A model generated the notes under the pieces. That model ran no database searches and was not told the origin of the DNA. It saw nothing but the letters and a program-made list of their open reading frames with translations. Position numbers and translations under genes: made by a program. This document shows positions 51,008 through 59,543 of a stretch of DNA of 64,000 nt, piece by piece. The stretch covers positions 1-64,000 of the forward strand of contig CAWBJO010000002.1 in the NCBI GenBank assembly GCA_963789175.1, given 5' to 3'. Position 1 is the first letter of the stretch; each line of letters starts with the position of its first letter. The stretch is from CAWBJO01 sp963789175. GTDB lineage: Bacteria > Pseudomonadota > Alphaproteobacteria > Rhizobiales > Aestuariivirgaceae.

Positions 51008-51835
51008 ATGAACGAGGCAAGGTCTCATACGACCCCGAAGGGCAAGGCGGCTGCGGCCGCAAAGATGGTTCTCGACGGCGCGTCAAAGTTCTATCAGACC
51101 AGCTCCGGCACCGTTCACGCCGTGGACAATGTTTCATTGGAGGTGCGGGAAGGCGAGTTCCTCTGCATCCTCGGCCCCTCGGGTTGCGGAAAGACGACGC
51201 TTCTGTGGTCGATGGCCGGACTCCACGAGCTCAGCGCAGGCGAGATCCGATTGGGAAACGAAAGGATCACCAAGCCGCATCCCGAGATCGCAATGATCTT
51301 CCAGGACGCCAATCTGCTTCCGTGGAGAAACCTCGAGAAGAATATTTCTTTGCCCTTTGAGCTCAAGCGGATGCCGGCCGATCGGGACCGCATACGGCAC
51401 TTGGTGGATCGCGTCGGACTTACCGGCTTCGAGAAGAAGTTCCCGCGCGAATTGTCGGGCGGGATGCAACAGCGTGCCTCCATCGTTCGCAGCCTATCCG
51501 TAAATCCCTCCGTCCTCCTGATGGATGAGCCGTTCGGGGCGCTCGACGCATTCACTCGCGACGAAATGAATCTTCTCATCCAGGAGATCTGGATGGAAAC
51601 CAGGAAAACCATCGCCTTCGTCACGCACTCGATATCGGAAGCGATATTTCTGGCGGATCGGGTCGTCGTCATGTCGGCGCGACCAGGCCGCATTTCGACC
51701 ATCTATGAGGTCGACATTCCGCGTCCGCGTTCCGTGGATATTCAAACGAAGCCCGAGTTCATCGAACGGGTATTAAAGGTCAAGTCGCGTATCGAGCACG
51801 GCCGAAGTCCGGCAGCCGGACTGGCAATCACCTAG
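51008..51835 (+). CDS. ABC transporter ATP-binding protein, nitrate/sulfonate/taurine type
   Basis: The 275-residue ATPase has Walker A GPSGCGKTT, the Q-loop FQDANLLPW with the Pro-Trp typical of SsuB/TauB/NrtD, signature LSGGMQQR, Walker B VLLMDEPFGALD and switch His VTHSISEA. It energises the permease encoded 17 bp downstream. Known relatives import sulfonates, nitrate, or thiamine precursors, but many have other ligands. Confidence 0.9.
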   Translation: MNEARSHTTPKGKAAAAAKMVLDGASKFYQTSSGTVHAVDNVSLEVREGEFLCILGPSGCGKTTLLWSMAGLHELSAGEIRLGNERITKPHPEIAMIFQDANLLPWRNLEKNISLPFELKRMPADRDRIRHLVDRVGLTGFEKKFPRELSGGMQQRASIVRSLSVNPSVLLMDEPFGALDAFTRDEMNLLIQEIWMETRKTIAFVTHSISEAIFLADRVVVMSARPGRISTIYEVDIPRPRSVDIQTKPEFIERVLKVKSRIEHGRSPAAGLAIT

Positions 51836-51852
51836 TCAGGCGAGGCGAGAGG

Positions 51853-52707
51853 GTGGGAAACGGCTCAAAAGAACAGATCCCCGAGTTCAACAAGCGGCAG
51901 ACGGCGGCCGGGGGCGGCAGCGTGGGCCTGACCGCCATGACGTCTCTCGGTCTCGGCGGTCATCGCACCAAGCTCGAGGTGCTGGTGATCATCCTCGTGG
52001 CGGTGACAATCGTCGGAGGGACGGAGGTGCTGCTTACGCTGTTCAAAGTTCCACACTACGTCCTGCCGAAGCCGAGCCAGATCGTCGTGGCCCTGATCAC
52101 CGAATGGAAGTTCATCTGGCCGCATCTTCTCATCACCCTCTATGAACTGCTCGTGGGCTTCGCCATCGGCGGCTCAATCGGGTTTCTGCTGGCGGCCATC
52201 ATCACCCAGTTCCCGTTCGTCGAGAAAGTCGTGACCCCCTATATCTTGCTCCTCGTCACGACACCGATGCTGGCGCTCGTGCCCCTTCTCATCCTGCGGT
52301 TCGGGTTCGGCAGCGAGCCCCGCATCATCGCCGTCGCGCTTGCCAGCGGCCCGATGGTGATGATCAACGCGGCTACCGGTTTTCGCCGGGTCGATTTGGC
52401 CAAGATCGCTCTCGCACGCTCTTTCGGGGCCAGCACTTTCCAGATCTTCACGAAGATCCGAATTCCAATGGCAATGCCGATGATCATTGTCGGCCTCATG
52501 GTAGGATCGATCTTCGGCCTCCTCACGACCATCGGGGCGGAGATGGTCGGCGGAGCCGAGGGCCTCGGCAATCGCCTGACCTATTACTCGGCTCTGATAC
52601 GCATGCCGCAGTTCTTTGCCATCATCCTGATCCTGGCAATACTCGGCATTTCAATTTACGTGTTCTTCTTCTGGCTCGGAAAGAAGTGGGCCAGCTGGGA
52701 GGCGTGA
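51853..52707 (+). CDS. ABC transporter permease, SsuC/TauC type
   Basis: GTG 51853 is the likely start. The N-terminal 35 residues are hydrophilic and Gly-rich; six membrane segments follow, the first LVIILVAVTIVGGTEVLLTLF. The EAA loop reads ALARSFGASTFQIFTKIRIPMAMP. This family works as homodimer, matching the single permease gene in this operon. Confidence 0.9.
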   Translation: MGNGSKEQIPEFNKRQTAAGGGSVGLTAMTSLGLGGHRTKLEVLVIILVAVTIVGGTEVLLTLFKVPHYVLPKPSQIVVALITEWKFIWPHLLITLYELLVGFAIGGSIGFLLAAIITQFPFVEKVVTPYILLLVTTPMLALVPLLILRFGFGSEPRIIAVALASGPMVMINAATGFRRVDLAKIALARSFGASTFQIFTKIRIPMAMPMIIVGLMVGSIFGLLTTIGAEMVGGAEGLGNRLTYYSALIRMPQFFAIILILAILGISIYVFFFWLGKKWASWEA

Positions 52708-52745
52708 GAAGTTTGTAGACGTAAAGGGAGAGAGAGGAAACCAAG

Positions 52746-53885
52746 ATGAGTAGCGACCAGCTCAGCATACTTTCGATCAACCGCCGCCGCCTGCTTACAT
52801 TGACTGCTGCCGGGGTATCGGCGTTGTCCCTCGGAACCGTCGGAGGTACCCGTAGCGCGCGCGCCGCCGACACTGTCCGTTGGGTTTCGCCACGCGGCAC
52901 CATCGAAGTGCTCGACGATTATCCGTACTGGGTAGGCAAGAAGTACGGTTATTTCGGCGATCTCGAAACGACGCTGGAACCCGGGCCGTCGGACGCCACC
53001 GCGACGGTGAAGCTGGTCGACCAGAACCAGGCGGACATGGGCTATCCGTCGCCGGGTGTTTTCTCCCTGGCGCTTGCGCAGGGAATTCCGTTGGTGTCGG
53101 TCTTTCACATGGGCGGAAGCGACGTCTTCGACTTCGCGTTCCGCAAGGGTGAAGCCCCGCAGGATCTGAAGGAACTTGAGGGGAAGGTCGTCGTCCTCGG
53201 CAGCGCCGGGTGGCAGTCCATCGCCGACCCGATGTTGAAGGCCGCCGGAGTCGACATCACGAAGATCCAGTATGTCGATGCGGGCTGGCCCACTTGGGGT
53301 ACGGCGCTGGCGCAGGGCAAGGGTGATGCGGCACTCACCTGGGAAGGCCTGCGTGCCCAGTGGAAGGGGCAGGGCCTGGACTTCGACTACATCCTCGGCC
53401 GCAACTTCTCCAAACTTCCGGCGAACAGCTTCGTTATTCGCAAGGCGGATTTCGAGGATGCAGCCAAGAAGGAGGTTTACGGAAGATATCTGCAAGGGTG
53501 GGCAGCCGGACTGGAATTCGGCAAGCTCAATCCGCGCGCCGCAACTCAAATCGTGATGGAGCAGTTCCCCGGCCTTTCCTCGCAGATGACACCGGCAGTC
53601 GCGACCGAGTCGATGATGCAGCTTGCCAACGTCTATGGCGGCCGAATGGACGAGCGCAAGAAGTGGGGCTTCCACCTCGTGGAAAGCTGGCAGATGTTCT
53701 TCGACATCGGTCGCGAAATTGGTCAAATCACCGGCGACTTCAAAGTCGAGGACGTGGTGAAGAACGACCTGGTCGACGTCGCCAACAGCTTCGATGCCGC
53801 CAAAGTCAAGGCCGATGCAGACGGCTACAAGCTATCGAGCGACTACGAGTCGGTCGACGTAGAGGCGATCAGGGCGGCGCTGTAG
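52746..53885 (+). CDS. ABC transporter substrate-binding protein, SsuA/NMT1-like
   Basis: The 379-residue protein has a Tat signal (NRRRLLTLTAAGVSALSLG) cleaved near ARAAD. The mature part shows the NMT1/SsuA fold: DDYPYWVGKKYGYFGDLE, VKLVDQNQADMGYPSPG and KVVVLGSAGWQSIADPML. It sits after the ATPase and permease genes. The natural ligand is unknown; the catabolic genes downstream suggest an N-acylated or amino-sugar-like compound, which is inference. Confidence 0.88.
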   Translation: MSSDQLSILSINRRRLLTLTAAGVSALSLGTVGGTRSARAADTVRWVSPRGTIEVLDDYPYWVGKKYGYFGDLETTLEPGPSDATATVKLVDQNQADMGYPSPGVFSLALAQGIPLVSVFHMGGSDVFDFAFRKGEAPQDLKELEGKVVVLGSAGWQSIADPMLKAAGVDITKIQYVDAGWPTWGTALAQGKGDAALTWEGLRAQWKGQGLDFDYILGRNFSKLPANSFVIRKADFEDAAKKEVYGRYLQGWAAGLEFGKLNPRAATQIVMEQFPGLSSQMTPAVATESMMQLANVYGGRMDERKKWGFHLVESWQMFFDIGREIGQITGDFKVEDVVKNDLVDVANSFDAAKVKADADGYKLSSDYESVDVEAIRAAL

Positions 53886-53891
53886 CCCTCG

Positions 53892-53921
53892 GGGCGGCGG
53901 CCCCCGCCGGGGACGCCGCCC
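53892..53921 (+). other. Inverted repeat after the binding-protein gene
   Basis: GGGCGGCG (53892-53899) and CGCCGCCC (53914-53921) with inner complementarity (CCCCC/GGGG), seven bases after the stop. There is no T-run. Confidence 0.65.
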
Positions 53922-53942
53922 ACCTCTGACCTTGCAAGACTG

Positions 53943-54281
53943 ATGATGTTCATCTTCGACCACGTTGGCATCACGACGGCCGTGCCGCAGCCCAACGAAA
54001 ATTGGGTGGAGCAAAGCCGTGTGTGGGTAACGAATCCGCACACTCATCCCGAACATATCGAGTTTCTGCGTTACGAACTGGATACGTCGGTCCCCGACCT
54101 GGTGCGGAACAACCCCCATATCGCCTTCCGGGTGGACGCATTGGAGCGCCACCTGAAGGACGTCGATGTTCTCATTCCTCCTTTCGTGGTCGGGGATTTC
54201 CTCGAGGTGGTTTTCGTGCTCAAGCACAATACCGTCTTCGAATACATGCATTATCTCAAGCCGGGTTGGTTCGAGAACTGA
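53943..54281 (+). CDS. Small VOC-like protein
   Basis: The 112-residue protein begins FIFDHVGITTAVPQPNENW and ends with VVFVLKHNTVFEYMHYL. The DHVGI start and a terminal VFEYMH with Glu resemble one VOC module, while the centre (THPEHIEFLRYE) supplies further His and Glu. It would be a single-module member that dimerises. It lies between the transporter and the unrecognised 394-residue protein (four-base gap), so it is probably an isomerase, epimerase or lyase of that pathway. Confidence 0.6.
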   Translation: MMFIFDHVGITTAVPQPNENWVEQSRVWVTNPHTHPEHIEFLRYELDTSVPDLVRNNPHIAFRVDALERHLKDVDVLIPPFVVGDFLEVVFVLKHNTVFEYMHYLKPGWFEN

Positions 54282-54285
54282 CCCG

Positions 54286-55470
54286 ATGGGCTACAAAGCT
54301 ATCTATTGCTACGCATGGGACCTCGCCGAAGCCGGCCTACGAAGCGCCGTTGATCGGTTTCTCGAGCTTGGCCTCGATACCGTGACGGTCGCGGGCACAT
54401 ACCACGCCGGCAAGTTTCTGCGCCCTCACGGGAAGGGAAAAGTGTACTTTCCTGAGGACGGCACGACGTATTTTCGAACTAATCCTCAGCACTACGGAGC
54501 AATCAAGCCGGTTGCCAACAGCATGATTACCGAGCGGGACATCGTGCGAGACCTAACGCAATCCGACCAAATCAAGACCAACGTGTGGCTGGTCCTTCTA
54601 CACAATACTCTCCTGGGGTCTTCCTATCCGGAGTCCGCGGTCACCAACGCATTCGGCGATCGCTACATATACAATTTGTGTCCCTCGGCACCGGATGCCC
54701 GGACATACGCCGTGACTCTCGTGCGGGACCTCATCGAAAACTATCGGGTAAGCGGTCTATCGATCGAGACGCCGGGGTTCCTGCCCTATGCGCACGGTTT
54801 CCACCACGAATTTGCCCTCAATGCTTCCAATCGGTGGCTCGACCATCAACTCGGACTTTGCTTCTGTGACCATTGCACGAATGGGGCCAAGAGAGCCGGG
54901 ATCGATGCAAGCCGATTGAAACAGCAGATTGCCGAGAACGTGACTGCGTACCTCGCGAGCGATATCGACTTTCCGGCCGACATGGCTGAGGCATTCTGGG
55001 TTGCCGACATGCGCGCCGATGGCGATTTGAGGGCATTCCTCGATTGGCGATGCACAGTCGTGACATCGCTGGTCCGGGAAATTCGGTCGGTGGTGCCGAA
55101 AGAGGTGAATGTGGCCATTATACCTTCCGTGGCGAGGCCGACTGCAGGTGCCTGGTACGAGGGAAGCGACCTCGTCGAGCTGGCCCGCGCCGCGGGCATC
55201 ATCGAAGCATGCTTCTACGAGCCGGGCGCAGCGCGCGTGAAGGCCGAGATCTTCGACCTCAAGCGTCGTCTGAAAGGAGCGGGAAAACTCAGAGCCATCT
55301 TGCGACCGGCCTACCCCGATTTCCGGGAGGAAGACGACTTCCGGGCTGCCGTCGCGACCCTGGGGAAAAATGGAATCGACGAGCTGGCCTTCTACAACTG
55401 GGGGCATCTGCGCGACGCGAACGTTGCCTGGATTGGCCGAGCGCTGCGGGAGGCGGGAGGCGCGCCATGA
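54286..55470 (+). CDS. Protein of no recognised family, TIM-barrel-like
   Basis: ATG 54286 gives 394 residues without a signal peptide. Alternating hydrophobic strands and helices (KAIYCYAWDLAEAG, LDTVTVAGTYHAGKFL, TNVWLVLLHNTLLG, VSGLSIETPGFLPYAHG, EVNVAIIPSVARPTAGAW, IIEACFYEPGA, KLRAILRPAYPDF, IDELAFYNWGHL) resemble a beta/alpha barrel, with Glu residues near strand ends as in glycoside hydrolases. A Cys-rich motif LCFCDHCTNGAKRAG near residues 188-200 could bind metal; similar C-x-C-x-x-C sets occur in some hydrolase-like barrels. Stop and SDR start overlap (ATGA). I do not assign a reaction. Confidence 0.6.
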   Translation: MGYKAIYCYAWDLAEAGLRSAVDRFLELGLDTVTVAGTYHAGKFLRPHGKGKVYFPEDGTTYFRTNPQHYGAIKPVANSMITERDIVRDLTQSDQIKTNVWLVLLHNTLLGSSYPESAVTNAFGDRYIYNLCPSAPDARTYAVTLVRDLIENYRVSGLSIETPGFLPYAHGFHHEFALNASNRWLDHQLGLCFCDHCTNGAKRAGIDASRLKQQIAENVTAYLASDIDFPADMAEAFWVADMRADGDLRAFLDWRCTVVTSLVREIRSVVPKEVNVAIIPSVARPTAGAWYEGSDLVELARAAGIIEACFYEPGAARVKAEIFDLKRRLKGAGKLRAILRPAYPDFREEDDFRAAVATLGKNGIDELAFYNWGHLRDANVAWIGRALREAGGAP

Positions 55471-56252
55471 AGTTTTCCGGTAAGGTGGTTGCGATCACGG
55501 GGGCAGAAGGGGGTATCGGACGAGCGCTTTGCAGCTATTTTGCAGCTGAGGGTGCCGCCATTGCCGCCGTCGACAAAAGGCCGGACGTGGAAAGGCTCGT
55601 GGACGATCTTGAGCGGCAAGGCGCCAGAGCCGTCCATGCCATCGCCGATGTCGGCGACAGGGATGCGGTTGCACAGGCATTTGACCAATTGGGCCACAAA
55701 CTCGGGTCAATCGACGTTCTGGTGAACAACGCCGGCTTTTCGGAGCATCCGACCTTCGCCCGTACCACTCCGTCGGCGTGGCACGACGATATCAACGGCA
55801 ACCTCAACGGCGCATACAATTGCGCCCATGCCGTCTTGCCCGGCATGCAGGCCAAGCGCGCCGGATCCATCGTCGCCATCAGCTCTGTCAATGGCGTGGC
55901 CGCGCTGGGCGATCCCGCCTACAGTGCAGCCAAGGCCGGATTGATCTCCCTCACGCGATCGCTAGCTCTCGAGTATGGCCGCTTTGGGATCCGAGCCAAC
56001 GCCGTCCTGCCGGCCACGGTCAGAACGCCGCTGTGGCAAAGGCGCGCCGCCAAGGATCCGGGCGTGCTCGACAAGCTCGTCCGCTGGTATCCGCTGGGCC
56101 GGATCGTCGATCCGGCCGACGTGGCCCGCGCGGTGGGTTTTCTTGCCTCCGACGATGCCGCGGCCATCACCGGCGTCGCGCTGCCCATCGACTGCGGTCT
56201 CTCGGCCGGAAACATCGTCATGGCGCGCGAACTGACTCTCGAGGAGTTCTAG
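55467..56252 (+). CDS. Short-chain dehydrogenase/reductase
   Basis: The 261-residue protein is a classical SDR: cofactor loop TGAEGGIGRA, NNAGF, Ser in AISSVNG and the Tyr-x-x-x-Lys pair in PAYSAAKAG. The Asp in AAVDKRPD after the second strand suggests NAD(H). It oxidises or reduces an alcohol/ketone in the pathway of this operon. Three bases separate it from the next dehydrogenase gene. Confidence 0.9.
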   Translation: MKFSGKVVAITGAEGGIGRALCSYFAAEGAAIAAVDKRPDVERLVDDLERQGARAVHAIADVGDRDAVAQAFDQLGHKLGSIDVLVNNAGFSEHPTFARTTPSAWHDDINGNLNGAYNCAHAVLPGMQAKRAGSIVAISSVNGVAALGDPAYSAAKAGLISLTRSLALEYGRFGIRANAVLPATVRTPLWQRRAAKDPGVLDKLVRWYPLGRIVDPADVARAVGFLASDDAAAITGVALPIDCGLSAGNIVMARELTLEEF

Positions 56253-56255
56253 CGA

Positions 56256-57260
56256 ATGAACACGCTACGAATCGGCGTCATAGGCCTCGGGTGGTTCGGC
56301 GAAATTCACTGCGATGCCATCGTCGGGGTTCCGAACCTCCAGCTGGCAGCACTGTGCACGCGAAGGCCGGAACGGCTGAAAGCGCTGGCGCAAAAGTACG
56401 GAGTCAAGAAAGCCTATCGAGACTATCACGACCTTCTGGCCGACCCATCGATCGATGCAGTGTCGATCGTGACGATGTGGGATCAGCACACGGAGCCCGC
56501 GGTGGACGCCTTGAGGGCAGGCAAGCACGTGTTCCTCGAAAAACCCATGGCGTCGACGGTCGACGACTGCAGCAAGATCATCTCCGCTGCCGACGGCGCC
56601 CCCGGCATTCTGCAGATCGGCCACATATGCCGGTTCAACCCAAGGTACCGGATGGCGAAGCAGGCCATCGAAGCAGGAGCGATCGGGCGTATCGTCGCGA
56701 TGAGCTCCCGGAGGAATATCCCCGCCGCCTGGACTCCTGAAATCCTCAACAAGATCGGGCCGATCGTGGGTGACGCCATTCACGACACGGATCTCATGCT
56801 GTGGTTCACCGGCGACACCATCGTAAGCGCGTATGCGCAAACGGTCGATGTGCGGGGACTGAAATATCCCGATATCGGGCAAACGATGTACCGGTTTGCA
56901 GGTGGTGCCACCGCAACCCTGGAGACTGTATGGTGCATGCCGGAGAAGACGCCATTCGACATCGATGAGCGCATGTCAATCATCGGCACCAAGGGACTCA
57001 TCCATGTGCAGGACACGTTTCCGAATTTGGGCATCGTCGGAAGCGAAAAGCTGCAGAGTCCAGACACGACCTATTGGCCCCAGTTCGATGGCACGAGAAG
57101 CGGGGCCCTTCGAGACGAACTCATTTACTTCGCCGATTGCGCCCTCAAGGGTAGAAAGCCGGACATCGGACGCCCGGAAGACGCGATGGCCGCACTGGCG
57201 GCCACGCTTGCCGCCGAAGATTCGGCGCGCAGCGGCAAGGTCGTGCGATTGAAATCATGA
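56256..57260 (+). CDS. Gfo/Idh/MocA-family oxidoreductase
   Basis: The 334-residue protein has the Rossmann loop GVIGLGWFGEIHC and the family Lys in FLEKPMASTVDD, and a second-domain His/Asp pair in GDAIHDTDLML. This resembles inositol 2-dehydrogenase-like and amino-sugar dehydrogenases. It is one of two family members in tandem; together with the SDR they suggest that several hydroxyl groups of a cyclic or sugar substrate are oxidised. Confidence 0.87.
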   Translation: MNTLRIGVIGLGWFGEIHCDAIVGVPNLQLAALCTRRPERLKALAQKYGVKKAYRDYHDLLADPSIDAVSIVTMWDQHTEPAVDALRAGKHVFLEKPMASTVDDCSKIISAADGAPGILQIGHICRFNPRYRMAKQAIEAGAIGRIVAMSSRRNIPAAWTPEILNKIGPIVGDAIHDTDLMLWFTGDTIVSAYAQTVDVRGLKYPDIGQTMYRFAGGATATLETVWCMPEKTPFDIDERMSIIGTKGLIHVQDTFPNLGIVGSEKLQSPDTTYWPQFDGTRSGALRDELIYFADCALKGRKPDIGRPEDAMAALAATLAAEDSARSGKVVRLKS

Positions 57261-57278
57261 TCGATCAGGGAGATTGAA

Positions 57279-58322
57279 ATGACTAAGCGAGTATTGGTCG
57301 TCGGCCTCGGAAACATGGGAATGAGCCATGCGCTCGCCTATACCAGAATTCCAGGCTTTGAGGTCGAAGGCGTCTGCGAACGGCGCATTGCCAGCCGCAC
57401 GCTGCCGGATGCCCTGAAGAACGTCAGGAAGTTCGACAACTTCGAGAAGGCGCTCGCCGAGCTCAAACCCGACGTCGTTTCCATAAACACGCTGCCGGAT
57501 ACGCACGCGGACTTCGCAATCAAGGCGATGAATACGGGAGCCCATGTCTTCGTCGAGAAACCCCTGGCCGATACGGCCGAGAACGCCGAGAAGGTCGTGG
57601 AGACAGCCAGGCGCACGGATAGGAAACTCGTGATCGGCTATATCCTGCGGCAGCACCCGTCGTGGATTCGATTCATAGAGATCGCAAGGGAGCTCGGTAC
57701 ACCGCTGGTGTTCCGAATGAACCTCAATCAGCAGTCCAATGGACAGACGTGGGACTGGCACAAACGCCTCATGAATTCATTTCCACCCATCGTCGACTGC
57801 GGCGTGCACTATGTCGACGTCATGTGCCAGATGACGAAGGCGAAACCAATCAAAGTTCATGCCATCGGCGCAAAGCTGACAGCAGAAGTCCCGGTCAACA
57901 ATTACGGCATGCTGCAGGTAACCTTCGACGACGGCTCCGTCGGGTGGTACGAGGCCGGATGGGGGCCGATGATGAGCGAAACGGCTTTTTTCGTCAAAGA
58001 CGTTATCGGCCCAAAGGGATCGGTCTCAATTGTCATGGCCGAAACGGCCGGAGATGTCCGATCGGACGACATCAACGCTCATACCAAGACCAACCAAATT
58101 CTCAGGCACTATTCAGACATGTCGAAAGCCGACGAGCGAATCGACATGACCGACGAGCCAGACCACGACGCGCTTTGCGAGCGGGAGCAGCGCTTCCTGC
58201 TTTCCGCCATCGACCAGGATCTCGACCTGACCGATCATATGAACGATGCGGTAAAGAGCCTGAAAATCGTTCTGGCAGCGGACCGCTCGATCCACGAGGG
58301 CCAGGTCGTACGCTTGACGTAA
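57279..58322 (+). CDS. Gfo/Idh/MocA-family oxidoreductase
   Basis: The 347-residue protein has VVGLGNMGMSHAL, FVEKPLADTAENAEKV, and PIVDCGVHYVDVMCQM with the catalytic His and Asp. It is clearly different from its neighbour (less than obvious similarity outside the motifs), so they probably act on different intermediates. It is the last gene of the operon; about 200 bp of noncoding sequence follow to the convergent CHRD gene. Confidence 0.87.
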   Translation: MTKRVLVVGLGNMGMSHALAYTRIPGFEVEGVCERRIASRTLPDALKNVRKFDNFEKALAELKPDVVSINTLPDTHADFAIKAMNTGAHVFVEKPLADTAENAEKVVETARRTDRKLVIGYILRQHPSWIRFIEIARELGTPLVFRMNLNQQSNGQTWDWHKRLMNSFPPIVDCGVHYVDVMCQMTKAKPIKVHAIGAKLTAEVPVNNYGMLQVTFDDGSVGWYEAGWGPMMSETAFFVKDVIGPKGSVSIVMAETAGDVRSDDINAHTKTNQILRHYSDMSKADERIDMTDEPDHDALCEREQRFLLSAIDQDLDLTDHMNDAVKSLKIVLAADRSIHEGQVVRLT

Positions 58323-58524
58323 AAAGACATCCGAGCCGTGGACGTCTCCGACGTCAGCCCGCGGCCGACACGAATCAATCGATTGACTCCTCCGCTGCTT
58401 CACAAAACTTATGGAAGGACGGGATAAAAAGAAAATGGTTGCCGATAAAGGTCACGAAATAGAATAAGAACGGGAGACCGACCCACCCTCCCTGAGGCAA
58501 GTCGCCCATGAATCAGGCAACGCG

Positions 58525-58947
58525 CTAGGGTGTCGGCAAGACTTGACCGCGGATCTCGCCATCCGGGTTCTGCGCCGTGTGGATATTCACGTAGGTACCT
58601 CCATCACGGATCATCTGTAGCTGCTCGGGGGTAACGTCGGCGGATCCTTCAGCCATGCTGGTTGAGATGTCGACAACGGGACCCGCATTTTCGCCGGGCT
58701 TTGCAGGGCCATGGAAATGCGCAGCTGTCGCTTCCCCAGTCAGCCCGTTCTGGGTAATTTTCCAACTTACCTTGTTGGCGTCCGTGTCAAGTGTCACCTC
58801 GGCGGTGCCCGTCCCAGAGCTATTGTTCGGGGGAACCTCCTCCGAAGATTTAAGATCGGCTTTCATTTGGACAATCTCCGCCGAAGCGGGCAGGGAGGAT
58901 ATGAGGGATGCGGCCAACAAACCTGAGATCAAAATCGAATTGCGCAT
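58525..58947 (-). CDS. Secreted CHRD-domain protein
   Basis: ATG 58947 follows AAAGGATG at a proper distance. The 140-residue product has a signal peptide (ILISGLLAASLISSLPASAE) and one CHRD domain: LKSSEEVPPNNSSGTGTAEVTLD, LTGEATAAHFHGPAKPGENAG and YVNIHTAQNPDGEIRGQV. The His-rich HFHGP motif is typical. CHRD domains occur in secreted proteins of bacteria with unknown roles. It is periplasmic or extracellular, and its neighbours do not tell its role. Confidence 0.87.
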   Translation of the reverse strand: MRNSILISGLLAASLISSLPASAEIVQMKADLKSSEEVPPNNSSGTGTAEVTLDTDANKVSWKITQNGLTGEATAAHFHGPAKPGENAGPVVDISTSMAEGSADVTPEQLQMIRDGGTYVNIHTAQNPDGEIRGQVLPTP

Positions 58948-59249
58948 AGTTATCATCCTTTTACAGGCGAACAGTATGAATGGCCCCATGTGGGAACTCC
59001 AATGGACGCGGTAGGTTCCCCGTCCATCCGTATGCGCGGAATTCGATAATCCCCACATCCAGCGCTTGGCATGCAGGGCGAAGCAGGAATTGCGAAACTA
59101 GCGGGAACTTTTGGACGCCCGCCACCATCTCACATCTACCCCCTATCCTTGCCAGAAAGGTCTGCCGGGATGTGGGGAGGGGGTCATGTCCAAGTTGACA
59201 TCAACCGCTTTTGGGGGGCCAGCGTAGCCGCATCATCCAGGAGGTGACC
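58948..59249. other. Divergent intergenic region
   Basis: About 300 bases between the CHRD gene and the Tat-signal remnant. It contains an inverted repeat GGGAAC (58992-58997) / GTTCCC (59015-59020) about 50 bp upstream of the CHRD start, a possible operator or sigma-factor element. No gene is seen. Confidence 0.35.
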
Positions 59250-59372
59250 GTGACACAGCGAAGTTCGACTTCTATCACACGACGAAACGCAATCGCAGGG
59301 CTCGCGGTGACCGCCGCAGCAACAGCTGCACTGGGAGCCAACAAGGCGCTCGCCCAAGACAAAAGCCTGTAG
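59250..59372 (+). pseudogene. Orphan Tat signal peptide, remnant of a lipocalin-like secreted protein
   Basis: GTG 59250 follows AGGAGGTGA. The 40 residues are a Tat signal (TSITRRNAIAGLAVTAAATAALG) with the cleavage site ALAQD, then KSL and a TAG stop. If TAG is read as CAG the frame goes on ERLTG, and a neighbouring frame gives WQLID; lipocalin-like Tat proteins typically read LxERLxGxWQLxS here. The remainder is not recognisable up to 59540. I read it as a decayed gene. Confidence 0.45.
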
Positions 59373-59543
59373 GAGCGGCTCACTGGCAGTTAATCGATGT
59401 CCGAAGAGCGTTCTGGCAGCTGCGAAGGCGGCAATCAGAATTTAGGGCACATGGAACAAACCGATTGTTCCAAGCGTGTATAGCTTAAGCGTTACGTTCA
59501 CTGGCGGGAGCCGGATTTCAGCCGACTCCGGGATCGTGTTGCA

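Noticed and set aside
55044..55466. N-terminal extension of the SDR frame
   Set aside because: The extension is Arg-rich and overlaps the preceding gene; the SDR homology starts at ATG 55467, which overlaps the previous stop as ATGA.
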